Source of the DNA: Alteromonas antoniana
GTDB taxonomy: Bacteria; Pseudomonadota; Gammaproteobacteria; Enterobacterales; Alteromonadaceae
Reading direction: 5' to 3'
Assembly: GCF_019249295.1 (NCBI RefSeq)
Contig: NZ_JAESDH010000014.1
Coordinates: 1 to 64,000, forward strand
DNA: 64,000 bases
Shown here: positions 28,184-37,731 of the stretch, piece by piece
How positions within the stretch are numbered: the first letter of the stretch is position 1
Layout: each line of letters opens with the position of its first letter
Made by a program: the position numbers and the translations under genes
The notes under the pieces: generated by a model
The model's input: the letters and a program-made list of their open reading frames with translations, nothing else
What the model was told of the DNA's origin: nothing
Databases searched by the model: none

Positions 28184-29896
28184 TTAGTTACTGTTGCCAA
28201 GCTTACCTTTGAGCTTATCCAGCAACTTGTTTTTCTGTTGGTCGACAACGCTGGATAACTGGGCTTTGAGCAATTCATCCAACTGTGCTGTGTCGCCCTG
28301 AGCCGCATTTAGCATGGTAGTAATGTCAACAAGCTGGCCGGATGCTGCGTCCTGTTGCTCGGCAACCATGGCATTGAGCTTAGCGTTAAGTTCATCCAGT
28401 TTATCCTGTTGCGAGGCAGTCAGTTGCGACAGTGCCATCTGCGCCAGTTGATTATCAAGATCCGAGCTGATGCCAAAATCAGGGTCTGATAGCGTCCCGG
28501 ATAAATCCATGTCCATCGTCAGGCTGGATAAGCTTTGTAATGCCTTGGCAATGGCGGTGGTAATATCATTGCTACCGGTAGCCTGCATCGCCAGCTCAAG
28601 GAGGTTCACGGTACCGTTGCCGGATAACAGGTTGTTTTCTACTGTCATCGAACCGGTTGTCTGCATCAAAGCGCGATTGAGCGTGGCATTCAGCTTTTCA
28701 TTCTGGCTAAACGGAATATCAGATAAATTCACCCCGGCCAGCGACCATTGCTGGCTGGCATCAACACCGTCATTATCTATCCAGAACTGACCGCTCGACT
28801 CAAACTGTTTCAACAACTCACCTGCCGCGGCAATAGTAAATGTGGTCGGCTCGCCAACAATCGGATGGGTATTGGTGATATTTTTCCAGACACTGGTGAT
28901 AGATTCTTCTTTCCATTTCACTGAGACGTCAGCCTGACGAACAAGAACAGAAGGCAGGTCGCCACTTTCCTGTTGCTCACCTTCCTCACCCTGTAGCAAT
29001 GGAAGAACGATTTCTACTGCTGACATCAGGTAACCGGTATATTCTGCCGCTTTATCACCAAATACAAACTGGGTTACCTGCTCAAGTGCAGCCTGATCGC
29101 CGGCAATGACGCCCTTAAGTAAATCATAATCTTGTTTAGGAGCATTTTTGAGCGCTTCTACACTGCCCGCCAGCGCGGTTTTGGCCTCTTTGGCTTTCTC
29201 AGTAAAGTTACCAATAAGCGCTTTATCCTGACGAATTTCTTCTTTCAGTTTATCCAGCGTTTCTTTGGCCTGAAGTAATGCCTGAGGATCTTTGTAATCG
29301 GTTTCCTTTAGCTGATTAATCTGAGTTTTGTAATGCTCCAGCCTTTCTTTATCAGGCAGTGACTCGTAATCAGATTTAAGGCCTTCTGAATACTGAGAGT
29401 AGGTCTGTTGCGCCTCTTCAATCGCCGCGCTGGTTTTCAGCGGATTACGGGCAAGCAATTCATCCACCGATGGCACGGCTTCTTTTGCTTTAGCTTTAAT
29501 TTCATCGAACGAAAGTGAATTGGTTGGCTGTCGATAGACTTCGCCCGGCGTTTCCCGCGGCTGATCGAACTGCACCTCAAGTAACTTCAGGTTGTTCACA
29601 ATCACGCGGTTTGATAGCAGTGGCATGAGCTCTACGTCGGCCTGAGCGGTGCCAATAAGCACCTGATTGCGTTCAGGGTGAACCGCGTCTGTCAGCCCGA
29701 TGCCATGCATTTCTACTTCAACCGGAAACAGGCTGTGATCGAATTCTGCGATATCGACTTCTGCGCCATAAGACTCTGAAAGCTTTGACTCAAGAATGCT
29801 TTTAATAATGGTATTGGCAAAAATCCAATAACCAAGAATAATCAGCACCAGTGCCGCCAGTACAATATAGCGACGACGAAAACCCTTACTGCTCAT
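28184..29896 (-). CDS. TIGR03545-family membrane-anchored protein
   Basis: With the ATG at 29896 (AAGGAG 8 bp upstream) the protein has 570 residues: a basic start, one membrane helix (YIVLAALVLIILGYWIFANTIIKSIL) and a long extracytoplasmic part. This begins with an AsmA-like segment (LFPVEVEMHGIGLTD, ADVELMPLL), then a predicted coiled-coil region rich in Lys/Glu/Gln (about 130-260), a beta-rich domain and a second helical tail. It agrees with the conserved hypothetical family TIGR03545 of marine gammaproteobacteria, whose function is unknown. The usual TIGR03546 partner is not adjacent. AsmA-like architecture hints at an envelope or lipid-transport role, which is inference. Confidence 0.82.
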   Translation of the reverse strand: MSSKGFRRRYIVLAALVLIILGYWIFANTIIKSILESKLSESYGAEVDIAEFDHSLFPVEVEMHGIGLTDAVHPERNQVLIGTAQADVELMPLLSNRVIVNNLKLLEVQFDQPRETPGEVYRQPTNSLSFDEIKAKAKEAVPSVDELLARNPLKTSAAIEEAQQTYSQYSEGLKSDYESLPDKERLEHYKTQINQLKETDYKDPQALLQAKETLDKLKEEIRQDKALIGNFTEKAKEAKTALAGSVEALKNAPKQDYDLLKGVIAGDQAALEQVTQFVFGDKAAEYTGYLMSAVEIVLPLLQGEEGEQQESGDLPSVLVRQADVSVKWKEESITSVWKNITNTHPIVGEPTTFTIAAAGELLKQFESSGQFWIDNDGVDASQQWSLAGVNLSDIPFSQNEKLNATLNRALMQTTGSMTVENNLLSGNGTVNLLELAMQATGSNDITTAIAKALQSLSSLTMDMDLSGTLSDPDFGISSDLDNQLAQMALSQLTASQQDKLDELNAKLNAMVAEQQDAASGQLVDITTMLNAAQGDTAQLDELLKAQLSSVVDQQKNKLLDKLKGKLGNSN

Positions 29897-30327
29897 ACCT
29901 TCACTCCTTGTAGACCACGCAATCTGTTGATACTGACGCTTATGGGAACTGACGCAATTTATCATGCGGTTATTTACACTCAGGGACGCCAATCTATTCA
30001 GGTGGATACCTTTCGCAGGCGATCACTCTTCTACGGTGAGTGTTGTATGACACGAAGCCGGCGCTGGGAACTTGCGAAAGAGACTGCCGTTCAGCGTGTG
30101 TCTGATCAGCCTGGTTTCAGCGTTGCCCTGTCAATATGGCCGGAAAGCGAATCCCATAAGAACAGCGATTAGTCTATGATAAAGCCTTGTGCCAGTACAG
30201 CGTTACCCTTTTCCGGTATACCACCGGCACAAAAAAACTGATCACTTTTGCGAAAACGCGATAACAATATAAGCCAGAAAATCAGGGGATGCACAGACGT
30301 CGGGTGGCCGCGTGTTCCCCCTTATAG
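29897..30327. other. Intergenic region, no supported gene
   Basis: A plus-strand frame of 81 codons (29927-30172) is present but has no ribosome-binding site, overlaps the leader of the minus-strand neighbour and looks unlike a protein. No terminator hairpin or clear promoter is seen. Confidence 0.5.
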
Positions 30328-31968
30328 TTAACGCTCCAGTTTAAATCCATCCGTGATGGCTTTGAGTGCCTCGCAACTTTTGCGCAGCATTTCACTGGTG
30401 CTGGCCAGTTCCTGAGAGGACGCCAGGCTCTGGTCTGCGGAACCGGACAAGTCATTGATCCGCATATTCACCTCTTTCGCCGCTTCAGCCTGTTGTTCGG
30501 TGGCAATGGCAATTTCACTGTTCATCGACACAATATCATTCATGAGCGTGTCGGCCTGTTGCAGACTCTGATTCGCATGTGAGGTTTTATCACTGGTTCC
30601 GACAGCGGCCTCCTGACTGGTTTTCACTGCGGTAACTGCGGCACTGGCACCACTTTGCAGTTTTTCAATCATAACCTGGATTTCATCTGTGCTCTGCCCG
30701 GTGCGGCTGGCCAGTGTGCGCACTTCATCTGCCACCACAGCGAAACCTCTGCCTTGCTCGCCGGCGCGAGCGGCTTCAATGGCAGCGTTCAGTGCAAGCA
30801 GATTGGTTTGTTCAGCAATGCCCCTGATCACGTCCAGCACCGAGCCTATACTTTGCGATTGACTGGCCAGCGCATCTACCACACTGTTTACCGATTCAAT
30901 TTCTGTGCTTAAATCCCGCATATCACTGACTGCGACTTCCACCACCTTGGCAGCTTGCCGTATATGATTCCGGGCTTCTTCTGTAGAGTGATTCGCGGTT
31001 TCGGCATGTTGCGAAACGTCCTGTATTTGCGTCGTCATTTGTTCCATCGCAGCGGCAACCTGTAAGGTGTTCTGACTCTGGGATTGTGACTGAGCATTGC
31101 TTGCGCTGCTTGCTTTATCTAGCTGATTGGCCTGTTCAGTGACCTGGGAGAGAGTACGGCGCACGGCGATGAGAGACTGGCGCATCTTTTCGGTGTACTC
31201 ATTAAAGTAGCGGGCCAGTCGCGTCATCTCGTCAGCGCCATCCTCCGGCAAGGCCCGGGTAAGATCGCCTTCGCCTTTCGCGATGTCTTTCATACTTTCC
31301 GTGACCTGCTGAACGGGGCGAACTACGCTGCCACCAATCAATGCCACCAAGCCTGCCACAAGCAGGATGCTGGCGATGCTGGCAGCAATAAACAAGTTTC
31401 TGAGATTGGCGTATTCGGCGTCAAGACGGGTTAAGTAAATGCCGGAACCGATAGTCCAGCCCCAGGGTTTAAAACTTTTAACATAGGAGATTTTTTCCGT
31501 CGGCTCGGTTTCGCCCGGCAGGGGCCAGACGTATTCGACAAATCCTTCCCCCTGTTGTTGCACTACGTCTCTCATTTCAGAGAAAAAGCGCTTCCCGTTG
31601 GCATCTTCAAAGTTTCGTAGATCCTGACCGTCTAAGTCCGGTCGCATAGGGTGCATTACCATACTGGGTAAATCGTCCTGTACCCAGAAATAGTTGTTTT
31701 CGTCGTAACGAAGCGTGGCGATAGTCTCCAGTGCACGGGCTTTTGCCTCATCCACCGACAACTGGCCGGATGATACACGTTCAGCAAACGCAGCTGCGAC
31801 GCTGTATGCGGTTTCTACCAGGTGCTGATTTTCATTGAAAGCTTGCTGACGCAACGCGTTATGATGGCGATTAAGCGCTAAAATAGTGAGCAAAGTCAGA
31901 ATAATTGCCATCAACAGGGTGATGAAAGCGAGTCGCTGAGTCAGGCTGAAACGGCGCAACCAAAGCAT
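30328..31968 (-). CDS. Methyl-accepting chemotaxis protein with Cache sensor
   Basis: The start at 31968 gives 546 residues: a membrane helix ([20 protein letters not shown]) and a periplasmic single-Cache domain of the sCache_2 type ([52 protein letters not shown]). A second helix (about 185-210), HAMP and a long cytoplasmic coiled coil follow, with the receptor hairpin tip [35 protein letters not shown] that binds CheA/CheW. sCache_2 receptors often sense small carboxylates; the ligand is unknown. Single-gene unit upstream of a 700-bp gap and divergent from putA. No CheR pentapeptide at the C-terminus. Confidence 0.92.
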   Translation of the reverse strand: MLWLRRFSLTQRLAFITLLMAIILTLLTILALNRHHNALRQQAFNENQHLVETAYSVAAAFAERVSSGQLSVDEAKARALETIATLRYDENNYFWVQDDLPSMVMHPMRPDLDGQDLRNFEDANGKRFFSEMRDVVQQQGEGFVEYVWPLPGETEPTEKISYVKSFKPWGWTIGSGIYLTRLDAEYANLRNLFIAASIASILLVAGLVALIGGSVVRPVQQVTESMKDIAKGEGDLTRALPEDGADEMTRLARYFNEYTEKMRQSLIAVRRTLSQVTEQANQLDKASSASNAQSQSQSQNTLQVAAAMEQMTTQIQDVSQHAETANHSTEEARNHIRQAAKVVEVAVSDMRDLSTEIESVNSVVDALASQSQSIGSVLDVIRGIAEQTNLLALNAAIEAARAGEQGRGFAVVADEVRTLASRTGQSTDEIQVMIEKLQSGASAAVTAVKTSQEAAVGTSDKTSHANQSLQQADTLMNDIVSMNSEIAIATEQQAEAAKEVNMRINDLSGSADQSLASSQELASTSEMLRKSCEALKAITDGFKLER

Positions 31969-32675
31969 GCCATACCTCTCTTTTATTGTTGTTAACTGAC
32001 ACAAAATAGTAATTGCACGTAACTCGCCAAGCTTACGGACGCATCGATGCGCCCTCACCAGTTGTTGGCTTTGCTGTGCACGATATCATCGCCAGCCAGA
32101 AACACGTTGCCTCGGCAGGCAATTGATAATGTCAAAACATGTTATCGGCATTGAAGCCCATTACGTTATCGTTCTGCGGCACATTACACTGTAGTGCGCG
32201 GCACTTGTTGTTCGAGCAAAATTTAACCAGGTTTGACCACGGCAGCATTGTCGTTAACCTCAGGTTGCGCCCGACGTTAATATATAATGTTGTAACCCGT
32301 TGCCTTCGGGCTTTTAACGGACATACCACTTAACAGTGTAGTAAGAATTTTTAAAAAGGCGTTGTTTGCGTTTATTTTCCCTTTTTCAGCGACGAATGCC
32401 GGATCAAAAAAACGATCTTTTGCAAAATCTTAAACTGCCCGCAAAAGTTGACACAAAAGGGGTTTGCGGATGTTAGGGGTGTGCTAGTATCCGCGCCGGA
32501 TCAGCGCTATCGTGATCTTCTGCAGGTACAGGTAGTTATAAAGAGAATCAGACGCAATACGTAAGCGACTTCGACTTTACTTGCTATTTGCCGATATCAT
32601 CGCCAATGTGGCGGTACTGAAGATTTTTCATACAAAGGTTTTTTGTTTTTCCAGTTTTAATTCATAAGGGTTGCA
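31969..32675. other. Divergent intergenic region between the chemoreceptor and putA
   Basis: About 700 bp. A TATAAT at 32283-32288 and an extended -10 (TGCTAGTAT, 32482-32490) are candidate promoter elements reading towards putA, neither with a good -35. Short frames on both strands near 32130-32330 mirror each other and are not credible genes. The length suggests regulatory sites for proline-dependent control, but none could be recognised. Confidence 0.45.
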
Positions 32676-35600
32676 ATGCTCACTAACGACGATCTTTATA
32701 CAACGACTCCCTTACGCCAGCGCATTCGCGATTATTACAGAATCAGCGAGTCGGTAGCGATTGACCAGATCCTGCCAATTGCAGAGGTCAACCCACGCGC
32801 CCGCAGCCGGGCGTGGGAACGCGCCAGAAAGATGGTGTTAAAAATTCGCCGTGACCAGGAAGGTCATGGTGGAGTCGATGCTTTACTACACGAATACTCA
32901 TTGTCTACCGCCGAAGGTGTGGTGCTGATGTGTCTGGCAGAAGCGCTGCTGCGGGTGCCTGATCAGGAAACCCAGGATGAGCTTATTCGCGATAAGTTGT
33001 CTAAAGGACAATGGACGCCGCATCTTGGTAATTCAGAATCTCTTTTCGTGAACGCCTCAGCATGGGGCCTGCTGCTTACCGGTAATATGGTGAACTATGC
33101 CGACAAGCGCAAAAAAGAGCAGTTTGGCCTGCTGAAACAGACACTGGGCCGCCTGGGTGAACCGGTTATTCGTCGTGCCATGAATATTGCTATGCGCGTG
33201 ATGGGCCGTCAGTTTGTCATGGGTGAAACCATTGAAGATGCGGTGAAACGCGCGGAAGAGAAAGAAAAGAAAGGTTACGTCTATTCGTACGACATGCTGG
33301 GCGAAGGTGCCCGCACTATGAAAGACGCTGACCGCTATTACGACGCTTATGTAAAAGCGATAAAAGAGATTGGTAAAGCGGCAAAGGGCCGAGGTCCTAA
33401 ACGGTCACCCGGCATTTCGGTGAAGCTGTCCGCCATTCACCCACGGTTTGAGTTTTTGCAGCGTGAGCGGGCAATGGAAGAAATTCCAAAGCGTCTTAAA
33501 GATTTGTGCATGATGGCCAAAGAGTACGATATTGGCCTGACCGTTGATGCCGAGGAAGCTGACCGCCTGGACTTGTCACTGGACATTATCGAAGAAGTAT
33601 TCTCTGACGAAGATCTGGATGGCTGGACAGGCTTTGGACTGGCAGTTCAGGCGTATCAGAAGCGAGCTATTCACGTTATTGAGTGGTTGCGGGAGTTGAC
33701 GATCCGTGTCGGCAGAACCATGATGGTTCGCCTGGTAAAAGGTGCTTACTGGGATACAGAAATAAAGCTGACGCAACAGGCGGGGCTTGAAGAGTTTCCG
33801 GTATTTACCCGTAAATCATCCACCGATGTGTCCTATCACGCGTGTGCCAACCGTCTGCTGGACTATCGCGACACGATTTATCCGCAGTTTGCTACGCACA
33901 ATGCCTACAGTGCATCAGTGATTATTGAGCTTGCCGGTGACGACAAAGAAGGGTTCGAGTTCCAGTGTCTGCACGGGATGGGCGATACCTTGTATGATCA
34001 GGTCGTAACCGAAGACAAAATTCAGTGCCGCGTGTATGCGCCGGTAGGTGAGCACGAAGATTTGCTGGCCTACCTGGTTCGTCGTCTGCTGGAAAACGGT
34101 GCAAACTCCTCTTTTGTTAACGCGATTGTGGATGATGAAAAGCCGGTTGAGTCGCTGCTTGAAGATCCGGTTGAAAAGACCCAGCGTCTGAAAGTGCGTT
34201 ATAACAAGCTAATCAAAACACCGCGCGGATTATACGCGCCGGAGCGGGACAACTCTCGCGGTCTTGATCTTACTGATGTTAACGCGGTCCATGCTCTGCA
34301 ACATGAATTGTCACGCTGGAAAGACTTTTATCGGGTAGATGAAAGTGAAATACCTGAAGGTGGCACGGCCGTGAGAAGCCCGTCAAATCACAGCGATATT
34401 GTGGGTTACCACGTTTATACCACACAGGATGAAATGCTGGCATCGCTTGATAAGGTCAGCGATGGCTTCCAGGCATGGTCTAAACGACCGGTAGAAGAGC
34501 GTGCTGAAATTCTTAACCGCACTGCCGATGCACTGGAGCGTCATATGGCTGAGCTCATCGCCATCTGTGTGCGCGAGGCCGGTAAAGTGGCGCAGGACAG
34601 CATTGATGAAGTGCGCGAAGCCGTAGACTTCTGTCGCTATTATGCGGTGCGCGGACAAGAGCTTGCAGAAGATCAGCGCTTATTGCCTCGTGGCGTCACG
34701 CTGTGTATCAGCCCGTGGAACTTCCCGCTGGCCATCTTTATGGGACAGGTCGCAGCAGCGCTGGTTACAGGGAATACTGTGCTGGCAAAACCGGCTGAGC
34801 AAACCAGTATCATTGCCAAGCGTGCTATCGATATTATGCACTCAGTAGGTCTGCCGGAAGACGCACTGCAACTTATTATCTCTCCCGGGAAAGGTGTTGG
34901 CGAAACGCTTTTGCCTGATGAGCGCATCAAAGCCGTTATGTTTACCGGCTCAACGCAGACCGGCACACTGATCTCGCAAACACTGGCCAACCGTGGGGGC
35001 GAGCAGGTGCCGTTGATTGCCGAAACCGGCGGTCAGAACTGCATGATTGTCGATTCAACCGCATTGCCTGAGCAGGTGGTGGATGATGTTGTTCACTCTG
35101 GTTTCCAGAGCGCGGGTCAACGTTGTTCTGCACTTCGTGTGTTGTTTGTGCAGGATGAAATAGCCGATAAGCTTACCGAGATGTTAATTGGTGCAATGAA
35201 AGAGCTGAAAGTGGGCGATCCCGCTTACCTCTTCACTGACATTGGCCCGGTCATCGATGGTAAAGCGCATAAGTCACTGACGGACCATGAAAAGTACATG
35301 GAAGACAAAGGCAAGTTGCTGTATCGCGCAGCGCTGCCGGAAGTGGCCGAAGAAGGTACATACTTCCCGCCAACGCTTTACGAGATTGATAACATCAATG
35401 TGTTGGAGAAAGAAGTGTTTGGACCGGTTGTACATATCGTGCGCTTTAAGTCCAAGCAACTGGAAGATGTACTGAATCAAATTAACGGTACAGGGTACGG
35501 TCTGACGATGGGTGTGCATTCACGCATTGAAGAGCGCGGTCACGAGCTGGCAGCGAAAAGCCGTGCGGGTAACGTCTATATCAACCGCAATATGATTGGT

Positions 35601-36476
35601 GCGATTGTTGGCGTGCAACCGTTTGGCGGACGCGGCCTGTCTGGTACCGGACCGAAAGCGGGTGGCCCGAACTACCTGACGCGTCTGATGATGGAGCGTG
35701 CAACGCCGAAGCCGTCAAAAGTAGAAGATGTCGATGCAGAAGATGCTGCGCTGATTGGTGACGAGAAAGTATCCGGCGAAGCTGCGTCCATTATGGAAAA
35801 AGCCATGAAGGTCGAGGCCGAGTGGCGGCATAAAGCGCTTAACGATCGCATCTCAATGGTGCGTCAGCTGCTGGCAAAAATTGCCAAAGTCGACATTGTC
35901 GAAGAGCTTGCCGATGACCTTAACCGGACACTGGCGACGTCTCGACAGCAACTGACCTCGATTGAGCGCCGGCTGGCAAAACCAACGGAACTGCCAGGCC
36001 CAACAGGTGAGTCTAACAAGCTTTACCTTGAACCTCGCGGTGCGCTGGTATGTTTCGCCGATAAAGACGTTACGTTTGAATACTGGACGTTGTCGATAGT
36101 GACTGCACTGGCTACCGGTAACGTTGTGGTTTCTGTGGTTTCAGAAGAGTTTTACGAAGAAGCCCTGCAGTTCCAGCAGAACTTCGAATCCACCGGTGCG
36201 CCGAAAGGTGTGTTCCAGGTTGCCAAGCTGTCGCACTTTGATGCGTTACTGATGGATAAAAATCTGGCCGGTGTGGTTGTGGATTCCAGTACGGAACGTA
36301 CTGCCCGTATTACGGCGATGCTGTCATCACGCGAAGGTGCGATTTTACCGGTTATTACTACCGAGTATAACGACAAGCTGATACAGCGACTGATGACAGA
36401 AAAAACCATCAGTATTGATACTACGGCATCAGGCGGTAACACATCGCTGATGACGCTGGTGGAAGATGACGAGTAA
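32676..36476 (+). CDS. putA: Bifunctional proline dehydrogenase / glutamate-semialdehyde dehydrogenase
   Basis: PutA oxidises proline to glutamate at the membrane. The 1266 residues carry the dimerisation arm, the FAD-dependent PRODH barrel (SVKLSAIHPRFE, DAEEADRLDLSL, VRLVKGAYWDTEIK, RRLLENGANSSFV), and the NAD-dependent aldehyde dehydrogenase domain with E783 (IAETGGQN) and C817 (GQRCSALR). A C-terminal degenerate ALDH-like domain (about 1070-1260) seals the substrate tunnel. There is no N-terminal ribbon-helix-helix DNA-binding domain, so unlike E. coli PutA it should not repress its own gene. AAGGG precedes the ATG. Monocistronic, with a terminator downstream. Confidence 0.97.
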   Translation: MLTNDDLYTTTPLRQRIRDYYRISESVAIDQILPIAEVNPRARSRAWERARKMVLKIRRDQEGHGGVDALLHEYSLSTAEGVVLMCLAEALLRVPDQETQDELIRDKLSKGQWTPHLGNSESLFVNASAWGLLLTGNMVNYADKRKKEQFGLLKQTLGRLGEPVIRRAMNIAMRVMGRQFVMGETIEDAVKRAEEKEKKGYVYSYDMLGEGARTMKDADRYYDAYVKAIKEIGKAAKGRGPKRSPGISVKLSAIHPRFEFLQRERAMEEIPKRLKDLCMMAKEYDIGLTVDAEEADRLDLSLDIIEEVFSDEDLDGWTGFGLAVQAYQKRAIHVIEWLRELTIRVGRTMMVRLVKGAYWDTEIKLTQQAGLEEFPVFTRKSSTDVSYHACANRLLDYRDTIYPQFATHNAYSASVIIELAGDDKEGFEFQCLHGMGDTLYDQVVTEDKIQCRVYAPVGEHEDLLAYLVRRLLENGANSSFVNAIVDDEKPVESLLEDPVEKTQRLKVRYNKLIKTPRGLYAPERDNSRGLDLTDVNAVHALQHELSRWKDFYRVDESEIPEGGTAVRSPSNHSDIVGYHVYTTQDEMLASLDKVSDGFQAWSKRPVEERAEILNRTADALERHMAELIAICVREAGKVAQDSIDEVREAVDFCRYYAVRGQELAEDQRLLPRGVTLCISPWNFPLAIFMGQVAAALVTGNTVLAKPAEQTSIIAKRAIDIMHSVGLPEDALQLIISPGKGVGETLLPDERIKAVMFTGSTQTGTLISQTLANRGGEQVPLIAETGGQNCMIVDSTALPEQVVDDVVHSGFQSAGQRCSALRVLFVQDEIADKLTEMLIGAMKELKVGDPAYLFTDIGPVIDGKAHKSLTDHEKYMEDKGKLLYRAALPEVAEEGTYFPPTLYEIDNINVLEKEVFGPVVHIVRFKSKQLEDVLNQINGTGYGLTMGVHSRIEERGHELAAKSRAGNVYINRNMIGAIVGVQPFGGRGLSGTGPKAGGPNYLTRLMMERATPKPSKVEDVDAEDAALIGDEKVSGEAASIMEKAMKVEAEWRHKALNDRISMVRQLLAKIAKVDIVEELADDLNRTLATSRQQLTSIERRLAKPTELPGPTGESNKLYLEPRGALVCFADKDVTFEYWTLSIVTALATGNVVVSVVSEEFYEEALQFQQNFESTGAPKGVFQVAKLSHFDALLMDKNLAGVVVDSSTERTARITAMLSSREGAILPVITTEYNDKLIQRLMTEKTISIDTTASGGNTSLMTLVEDDE

Positions 36477-36534
36477 CTCACCGTAGGGGCGCTGTGTCGC
36501 ATGACGACGCAGCACCAGTGATTCTCGATACAAC

Positions 36535-36560
36535 GCCCTGCTTAACCGCGGGGCTTTTTT
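36535..36560 (+). terminator. Rho-independent terminator after putA
   Basis: GCCCTGC (36535-36541) pairs with GCGGGGC (36548-36554), with one G-T wobble, followed by six T. An 11-bp tandem duplication (AAGGCGGTATT at 36650-36660 and 36661-36671) lies further down in the 355-bp gap. Confidence 0.85.
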
Positions 36561-36775
36561 ATGCGAATAGTTAAAGAATACAATGTTGGTAAAAGCGCAC
36601 TGCTTGCTATCGTTATGGCCAGCCCTAGTGTCAGGTGGTTGCTTCATTGAAGGCGGTATTAAGGCGGTATTAATGCGCTGCATCGCAGGAGTCACTAAAC
36701 CGTTGGCCCAGGGTTTTGCTGATTTAGTGATAGCCCGGTGCACTTAGCGCCGCTGCCTGTTGCCGGTTGTCTGAC

Positions 36776-36802
36776 ATAAAAAAGCCAGCAATATTGCTGG
36801 CT
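36776..36802 (-). terminator. Terminator of the SH3-domain gene
   Basis: The perfect 20-bp palindrome AGCCAGCAATATTGCTGGCT (36783-36802) is followed on the minus strand by a T-rich tract, 30 bp past the stop at 36832. Confidence 0.85.
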
Positions 36803-36831
36803 GAATAATCTTGTACGGCAGAGTAGCGCGG

Positions 36832-37440
36832 TTACATCCACTGATCGCTGCGTTTACGCTTCTTAGGCAGATACGTAAGAATCACTCCCAGTAAGATACC
36901 GGCACCGGCGACCAGGCCACCGCGGGTGAACCAGCGAACCAGTTCATCCTGATCTGCCCGTTCAATTTTTGCTGATAAGGCCGTTACCTCACGAGCTTGC
37001 TCTTCAGTTTGCTGTGTGAGTTGGGCCACGGTCTGACGTGCCTCACTCAGCTGTTGTCGAAGCTGGGTATTTTCATTTCGTACGGCTTGCAGGCTTGTCT
37101 GACTGTCAGCCAGCTGTTCGCTTAGCAAGGGAAGCTGTTCTGCCATTGAAATGGTGTTGCTGACATACCGGGTCTCTACCCAGCCGGTTCTGCCTTCATC
37201 ATCTTTTACCTGACTGAACTCTTCTTCCCGGTTGGTATCGAGAAGAGTAATGGGAGTGCCGGCTTCAATGGAGCCTAAAATGCGGTAATTACGTCCGGGA
37301 CCGGCATGCAAGAAGACGAAAAGATCATCCCGGATGTAGTGTGAAGAGGACGCCTCGATATCTGCCGTATCCTGCAAGCCGAAGCTTTGGAAGGACACTG
37401 CGATGAGTGCGACCGATAACCACCTGCGAATCATATTCAT
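36832..37440 (-). CDS. SH3-domain membrane protein (YgiM / TIGR04211 type)
   Basis: With the start at 37440 the product has about 202 residues: a signal peptide (MNMIRRWLSVALIAVSFQSFG), a bacterial SH3 domain (YIRDDLFVFLHAGPGRNYRILGSIEAGTPITLLD to TGWVETRYV) and a coiled coil (about 100-165, TSLQAVRNENTQLRQQLSEARQTVAQL). One C-terminal membrane helix (GGLVAGAGILLGVILTYLP) and a basic cytoplasmic tail (KKRKRSDQ) complete it. This is the architecture of E. coli YgiM. It is divergent from the CYTH-CHAD gene, matching the ygiM-ygiF neighbourhood of E. coli. Function is unknown; SH3b domains usually bind peptidoglycan or peptides. A longer open frame upstream is not used. Confidence 0.88.
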   Translation of the reverse strand: MNMIRRWLSVALIAVSFQSFGLQDTADIEASSSHYIRDDLFVFLHAGPGRNYRILGSIEAGTPITLLDTNREEEFSQVKDDEGRTGWVETRYVSNTISMAEQLPLLSEQLADSQTSLQAVRNENTQLRQQLSEARQTVAQLTQQTEEQAREVTALSAKIERADQDELVRWFTRGGLVAGAGILLGVILTYLPKKRKRSDQWM

Positions 37441-37731
37441 TCCATACGCTGATAAAAAACATAAGAGATGGTATGGCTTGCATCGGGTAAAGGCAAGTCC
37501 GGGTTGTTGCGCTGCGCATGGAAGCATAGAAAATTTGCGGAACATCGTCCGTATTTTAGGGCGACGAAAACAATCGTAACGCATTGCAGGCCAGTTTTTC
37601 TCTTTCAAACTGACACAGTCACTTACCCTCGGTTAAATCCTGTCCAGTGGCGTTCTCTGACAGTGAGAGGTCGTTGCACAAAGCGGTGGACGGGGGTAAG
37701 GTGTGGACAACTCCCTTTATTTACATATTTC

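Noticed and set aside
27880..28308. 142-codon minus-strand frame upstream of ftsB
   Set aside because: It overlaps the end of the TIGR03545 gene and the ftsB start in another frame and has no protein-like features.
29927..30172. 81-codon plus-strand frame
   Set aside because: No ribosome-binding site, overlaps the leader of the minus-strand TIGR03545 gene, no recognisable domain or signal.
32132..32333. Mirror-image short frames on both strands upstream of putA
   Set aside because: Both strands are open over the same bases with no start signals, typical of chance in a regulatory region.
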